This document shows, one piece after another, positions 40,661-45,233 of a stretch of DNA of 45,233 nt. Origin of the DNA: Nemertoderma westbladi (lineage: Eukaryota > Xenacoelomorpha > Nemertodermatida > Nemertodermatidae); assembly GCA_032718475.1 (NCBI GenBank), contig JAUCBJ010006309.1, positions 1-45,233 of the forward strand. The letters are read 5' to 3'. The notes under the pieces are model-generated. The model was given only the letters and a program-made list of their open reading frames with translations. It was not told the DNA's origin and did no database searches. The position numbers were made by a program, and so were the translations under genes. Numbering within the stretch: the first letter of the stretch is position 1; each line of letters opens with the position of its first letter.

Positions 40661-42822
40661 AAGAAGACCAAAGTTTTGACAGTGAACTGTGACATCCATC
40701 AGGAAAATAATGTCTAAGATCTTCAGATACATATGGTGAAGGCATGGGCATCTTTTAATAAATAGTCTATCCATGATTTGGAAGTCACACAGAATAAACG
40801 GAATCTTTTCCGTTTAAGGATTGGTATATAAAAGGTTATAAAATGTTCGAATGTTTAGGGAAGCAGTAGAACCAATACTCTTATGTGGGAGACAATGTTG
40901 GGCTCTAACTGCAGGTGATACCAAATGTCTGGATGGCACTTTCACAGGAATGTTGCGATGGGTTTATTGTTTCAAGTACTATGAGCACATCTCAAATCAG
41001 ACTCCATACAACCTTAGAGGTGTTTAATTAGTCACCCTAGCACTTGACACTTGAACAGAGCCGCCTCCACTTTATAGGATATTGCTTTCGCCATGAGGAA
41101 CAGCCAGTGCATAATCTTGTGCTGTGGCGGCCTCATAAGGCGGAGAGAATAAGCATGGGGACAGCCCATGACTTTCTTGAGTCGCCGCTTAGCCCTATTA
41201 GTACCGGGCTATAAAATGTTGTACAAATACCGGGAGGGGGTCATATTGACCCACCCCCCCCCACTAAAATCTACAAATATTAACGAAAACGTCTGATTTT
41301 TTGTTTGTACGTAGCTTTCACTAGTCCGGATCCGAGCAAAAAAAAAATTTTCGAAAAAAAGTACTGGGGTAGTTATATTGCTGCACCAAAATTACAAGTA
41401 GTGAACAGTTTTCATAAAATTAGAAACTTACAATTTTCGGCTAATTGTTTTTCAATACAGGTTTTCCGGTGCGTAAAATCAATTAAAAAATATTTGAAAT
41501 TGATCTAACTACTATAAATGACTGATTTAGCTCTCTACGTAAGCAAAGAAATGAAAAAAACAAGTAACCAGCACTTTTCTGTTTGAACAAAAAATTTTTA
41601 ATTCACTCATACGATGCTATATTTTCATATTTATAGGTTTTCTGGGGCGCTGATTCTAATGGAACACATTTCTAATTTGCCAGATCATTGCTACACGTAT
41701 ATTTCGGCACAATATGGTAAATTTTGTTGCAAGCACCAAATTTCGTAACCATCACCAAAAAGTACAAGTTTGAGATGTCCAGTGCCGTTTTTATTGATCC
41801 CATCGGATTCAGGACCCTCATAAACCCGTATAACTCAAGAAACAAGATGATACTAACTATCTATTGATCAATTTGCTTATTTTCAAAAATTTGGTATGGC
41901 TCACAGCAATTTTCACCCACTGACGAAAACTACAAGTTTGAAAACTCTTATGCAATTTTTATTTCTTCCATTGAATTCAAAACCCTCACAAACCCGTATA
42001 ACCCAATAAACAAGGAGACAAAATCAATTGAGGTATTTGATGGTTTTTAAAATTTGGTGCTAGCACCAAATTTTGCACCCACTTCCGAAAAATACAAGTT
42101 TGATATTTCTTGTTATATTCCATTAAATTCAGAACCGTCAAAAACCTCTAAAACGGGGGAAATAAGTTGTCACAAGCAGTTGAACTATTGAAAAGATTTT
42201 CAAAATTTCGTGCTGGCACCAAATTTTGCACACAGCACTGAAAAATACAAGTTTGATACGCCTGGTACAACACGTATATATTCCATCGAAATCAGAACCC
42301 CAAAAACCCCCTATTGCGCAAAAAACAGGTTCAAAAAATCAATTTACAAAATTTATATATTTCAGAATTTGGTGCTGGCTCCAAAATTTGACACCGGCCT
42401 AAAAAACAAGTTTGAAATTTCTAATTTAATTTATATGAATTCCATCTAATTGCAAACACCTAAAAACCGGCGTAAATCAAAAATAGAGATGTTACAAATC
42501 AAATTTCATTAAATGGAATTTTCAAAAAACGTCTCAAAAAAAGAGCCAAAAGTAGGGTTAAAAAATGGTGCTATAACTCGAAAAGTTCCCAATATTTTTG
42601 AAAACGGTTTCCCTATTAGTAAGGCAATAGAATTTTAGGAAAAGTCATAAAATTTCAGATTCCCCACTGCGTTTGTTTCAGAGTTATAACAAAAAAAACC
42701 TCGGGTTTAATAGGGTTAAAGGACATTGGTCTTGAAGATGCGGATGATCTAGTAAATGTCATGGGTGGTAGGCAGTTGTGGCGGCGCAATTTTGTTGACA
42801 ATCTGGTACAGTTTTCCTAATA
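40661..42822 (+). mobile_element. Decayed LINE-B 3' half, split by piggyBac-like copy 3
   Basis: AAGAAGACCAAAGTTTTGAC matches the KTKILTVN codons. The C-terminal region follows (CCGCCTCCACTTTATAGG, TGCTTTCGCCATGAGGA, CAGCCCATGACTTTCTTGAG) up to 41188. After the inserted element it resumes at AAAGGACATTGGTCTTGAAG (42718) and ends near TTTTCCTAA (42822). It has many substitutions and frameshifts, is older than the copy at 44596, and has no TAG tail left. Confidence 0.7.
41189..42719. mobile_element. piggyBac-like non-autonomous element, family 1, copy 3 (1531 bp)
   Basis: Same orientation as copy 1. The left TTAA has mutated to TTAG (41189-41192); the right is TTAA (42716-42719). The left palindrome is present, but the right-hand G/C palindrome is deleted (AAAAACCTCGGGTTTAATAGGG). 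It splits a LINE-B copy: ...GACTTTCTTGAG(...)C is on the left and AAAGGACATTGGTCTTGAAG on the right. That sequence is uninterrupted across TTAA at 44816-44823 and 38415-38422. Confidence 0.75.
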
Positions 42823-44595
42823 TGAGGTCAATTATAAATTGTATTATTAGTAAGACATGATATTTAAGTATGTTAGTATGTTATATCTTTTTTTTGATTT
42901 GGTGATATTGTTATAAGTTATATAATCTGCCGTATCCCTATTATTGATGATGTTCAAAATCAGTGGACGAATGCTACATTTCATAATATTGACCTTGGGG
43001 TTCATGTAGACATCCAATATGAATTATGAGTCATTCAGTGCGTTTTGAAGAATATTTTTCACACCGTTACTCCAATTTAACCTTTTCAGTGAAAATAAGG
43101 CATAACATAACGTCTTATAAATTGTAACAGAATTTAAATTGAGATATTCTAGGCCCAAATTTCAACTTATCCAAAATTGGCATCCAAAATTGGCGTTAGT
43201 TCGGAACTTGGAAGGCAAATAGAAGTCAACTTGTGGCCTCAAAACCAACTGAAAGTCACATATAAATTACCCATTTCCTATAATCCTACGGAATTCTTAC
43301 CCACCCAAATCTATATTTATTATATATAGGAGAATCTGAAGGGTACTTTTAGAAAGCAGAGGAGACAGAAAATTCAAATTTTGTTTAAAAAAGGCATTTC
43401 TCGTTTTAAAAGTCACCAAAAATAGAAAAAAATCGTAAATGTCTCGATTTTTCAAGAAATGAAAACTTTTTTGAAAAAAATTTCAAAATTTTGTCAACTC
43501 TATTTTTGCGCGCGATGTTTATCTACATAATTCTGCAAACTGAACTAAAATCGTTTGGGTAGTTAAATAGCAGATAGAGAAAGTGTCCCAACAAAGTCAA
43601 CGCGCGAAAAATGACAACAACAAGAAAAATTACAACTGATCAAACATGCAACAAACAAAAGTAATTTCTTCAAATTTCTTCATGATATTTATGGTTTTGA
43701 TAATTTGTGGCATTGATTCCGAAAACAGCAAAATATGTTGAAATTTTTAGGGGGTTTGATTGTCTTTTTTGGTGTCAAATGAGGTGCTGCACAAAAATTA
43801 CAAATTTCAAATTATGGGAAAAATAATAAATCCACTTATCGTAAAAATTATTTCATATGTATTCCTGAAATTTTTGTAGACGTAAGTTTATTTGTTTTAC
43901 ATGTTTGTTGATAAATATTTATAATAAATATTTCAATATTTATTTATGATATTTAATTCTTAATAAATCAATTAGATCATTATGTGAAATGTTGCACTTT
44001 TCAGCATTATAGCTCAAGGTTATTTATGTAATTTATTTATTTATCCCGTTATTTTTCATTTATAATTAGCCTCACTCGCTATAATGCTCTCTCAACATAT
44101 TAAACAATCTCCACCGGCTTGAAAAAGCACTATTCAGTCATTCCATGTAATAAATTATGGTGGCTCATTGCGGCCACTTGATGGTTTAAACTATAGAAGT
44201 ATATAATATCAAAAGCAACATTAAATAGCACTGGAAAACGGACAAGCACGATTGATATACTGGACTGCATGAGAAAACAAATAGCAAGCAATTGAACCAA
44301 TTACCATTTAAGTATGCTTAAAATTTAGTAGGGGTTGAATTAAATCAGGTTTAAATTGTTCATAGATCTGAGTTATGATCTATGAACAACTTGCCATAAA
44401 ATTACAATGACATCATCATTAAATTATTAGTTTATCAAGTTTAGAATCTTATGGAATTTCATTCAAGTCCAAACCCGAAGGAGCTTTTCAAATCCTCTTT
44501 TATAACTTGGTAAAATTTGTTAGAGTTGCCAAAAAGATACCGGTCGTTCACAGGAAAATTCAACGTATACGCACAAGTATTAGCATTAACCCATT
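42823..44595. other. AT-rich DNA, nothing recognised
   Basis: About 1.8 kb without a convincing frame, splice pair or known repeat. TATTTATAATAAATATTT-type words near 43910-43960 are simple AT sequence. ATCTATGAACAA forms a short inverted repeat around 44360-44385 (TTGTTCATAGATC...GATCTATGAACAA). Confidence 0.5.
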
Positions 44596-44961
44596 GTTCA
44601 TTGTGTCAAGTACAATGCACACATCTCAAACCAGACACTATATAACATTGGAGGTGTCTCATTGGTTCCCCCAAGCTTCACACTAGAACAAAATCGCCTC
44701 CGCTTTGCAGGCCATTGCTTTCGCCGTGAGGACCAGCCAGTGCATAATCATGTACTTTGGCAGCCTCATGGAGTGAATAAGCATGGTGGAAAGCCCATGA
44801 CTTTCTTGAGACGCATCTTAAAGGACAGTGGTCTTGAAGATGCGGATGATCTAGCAAATGTCATGGGTGATAGGGAGTTGTGGCGGCGCAATTTTGTCGA
44901 CAAGCCGGCACTGCATTCTTAAAAATGCAGCTGCAATGCCGCATGCCGATACTAGTAGTAG
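44596..44961 (+). mobile_element. LINE-B, 5'-truncated 3' end (366 bp)
   Basis: Starts within the C-terminal coding part (GTTCATTGTGTCAAGTACAA). It keeps the frame IGGVSLVPPS... / RLRFAGHCFRREDQPVHNHV / LWQPHGVNKHGGKPMTFLRR / MGDRELWRRNFVDKPALHS with its TAA stop, then the GCTGCAATGC stem-loop region and a (TAG)n tail. TAGCATTAACCC flanks it on both sides (44581-44592 and 44959-44970), a 12-bp target-site duplication. It is one of the youngest copies here, judged by its intact frame. Confidence 0.8.
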
Positions 44962-44963
44962 CA

Positions 44964-45233
44964 TTAACCCTATTACGACAGGGGTGTTTTGACCATTAGC
45001 ACCACTGGGGGGGAGGGGGGGGGGGGGGGGGGGTGCGATTCGGCCAACCCACTATATTTTTGTAATCGTCCAATGAAATCCTACAAAATTTGGGCTGTTT
45101 GTGAAACAACTATAGATGAACACTACCAAACCTTAAAAAGTTAAAATTTCATAAGCAGGGAATCATAATTTCGATGAAAAATAAAAGTAGTCCCAGGACA
45201 AAATTACAAAATTTATCGTTTTCTAAAAACTAA
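44964..45233. mobile_element. Terminus of a further TTAACCCTATTA element (runs off the window)
   Basis: Begins TTAACCCTATTACGACAGGGG, followed by TTTTGACC and a long G run (about 45008-45033). The first 12 bases match the family 1 terminus but the rest does not, so this is a related, different family, or its diverged end. The right end is outside the window. Confidence 0.45.

Noticed and set aside
4284-45233. CRISPR array or prokaryotic operon
   Set aside because: The tandem repeats have no unique spacers of fixed size and the gene content is eukaryotic.

Overview
This window is AT-rich, intron- and transposon-dominated DNA from a metazoan, most likely an invertebrate. The evidence is eukaryotic splice signals around short open exons, several non-LTR retrotransposons, tRNA-derived SINEs, TTAA-flanked piggyBac-like non-autonomous DNA elements, minisatellites, and no bacterial gene organisation. 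The phylum cannot be fixed from the sequence. The repeat mix (RTE-like LINEs with TAG tails, a SINE whose body ends in an AGCGCTTTGAG-type sequence plus an ATT tail, a BEL/Pao remnant) would suit a marine invertebrate; that is inference.

Region 1 (1 to about 20 kb) is a tandemly amplified block. A unit of about 5.25 kb is present as A (1-6426, partial), B (6427-11678) and C (11679 to about 15480), with degenerate continuations to about 20 kb. Inside it, one short exon-like module occurs twelve times. Each has an acceptor-like AG, a 45- or 57-nt open segment and a GTTAGT donor, and each encodes a Thr/Ser-rich peptide around (T)DNSV. Every length is a multiple of three and every copy reads open in phase 1, so this looks like a class 1-1 exon array for a mucin-like repeat. 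The introns carry a 196-bp MITE, CTGT arrays, and foldback-like arrays of a CAATTG-containing repeat. Unit A also carries a LINE copy (LINE-A, 4652-6426) and a hairpin element (2859-3855).

Region 2 (16-26.5 kb) holds two inverted copies of a 1.56-1.59 kb piggyBac-like non-autonomous element (16078-17635 and 24943-26527). Its ends are TTAACCCTATTA..., it has G-run/C-run palindromes near the termini, and it contains five internal repeats of about 163 bp. Between the copies lies a nearly full-length but inactivated RTE-like LINE on the minus strand (LINE-B, 20239 to about 23890).

Region 3 (26.5-40.6 kb) is the only stretch that resembles a dispersed host gene. Candidate plus-strand exons at 27343-27545, 33399-33552, 39281-39387/39438 and 40388-40630 have compatible phases (1-0, 0-1, 1-0, 0-0). 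Their introns contain a BEL/Pao remnant, two SINEs, a 63-bp minisatellite (30900-31900), tRNA-Glu-like repeats, an RT pseudogene (LINE-C) and a twin-primed LINE-B copy (36518-38566).

Region 4 (40.6-45.2 kb) is a decayed LINE-B 3' half split by a third piggyBac-like element (41189-42719) exactly at a TTAA. It is followed by 1.8 kb with nothing recognisable, a 5'-truncated LINE-B 3' end, and the terminus of another TTAACCCTATTA element running off the window. No complete, clearly functional protein-coding gene is present.
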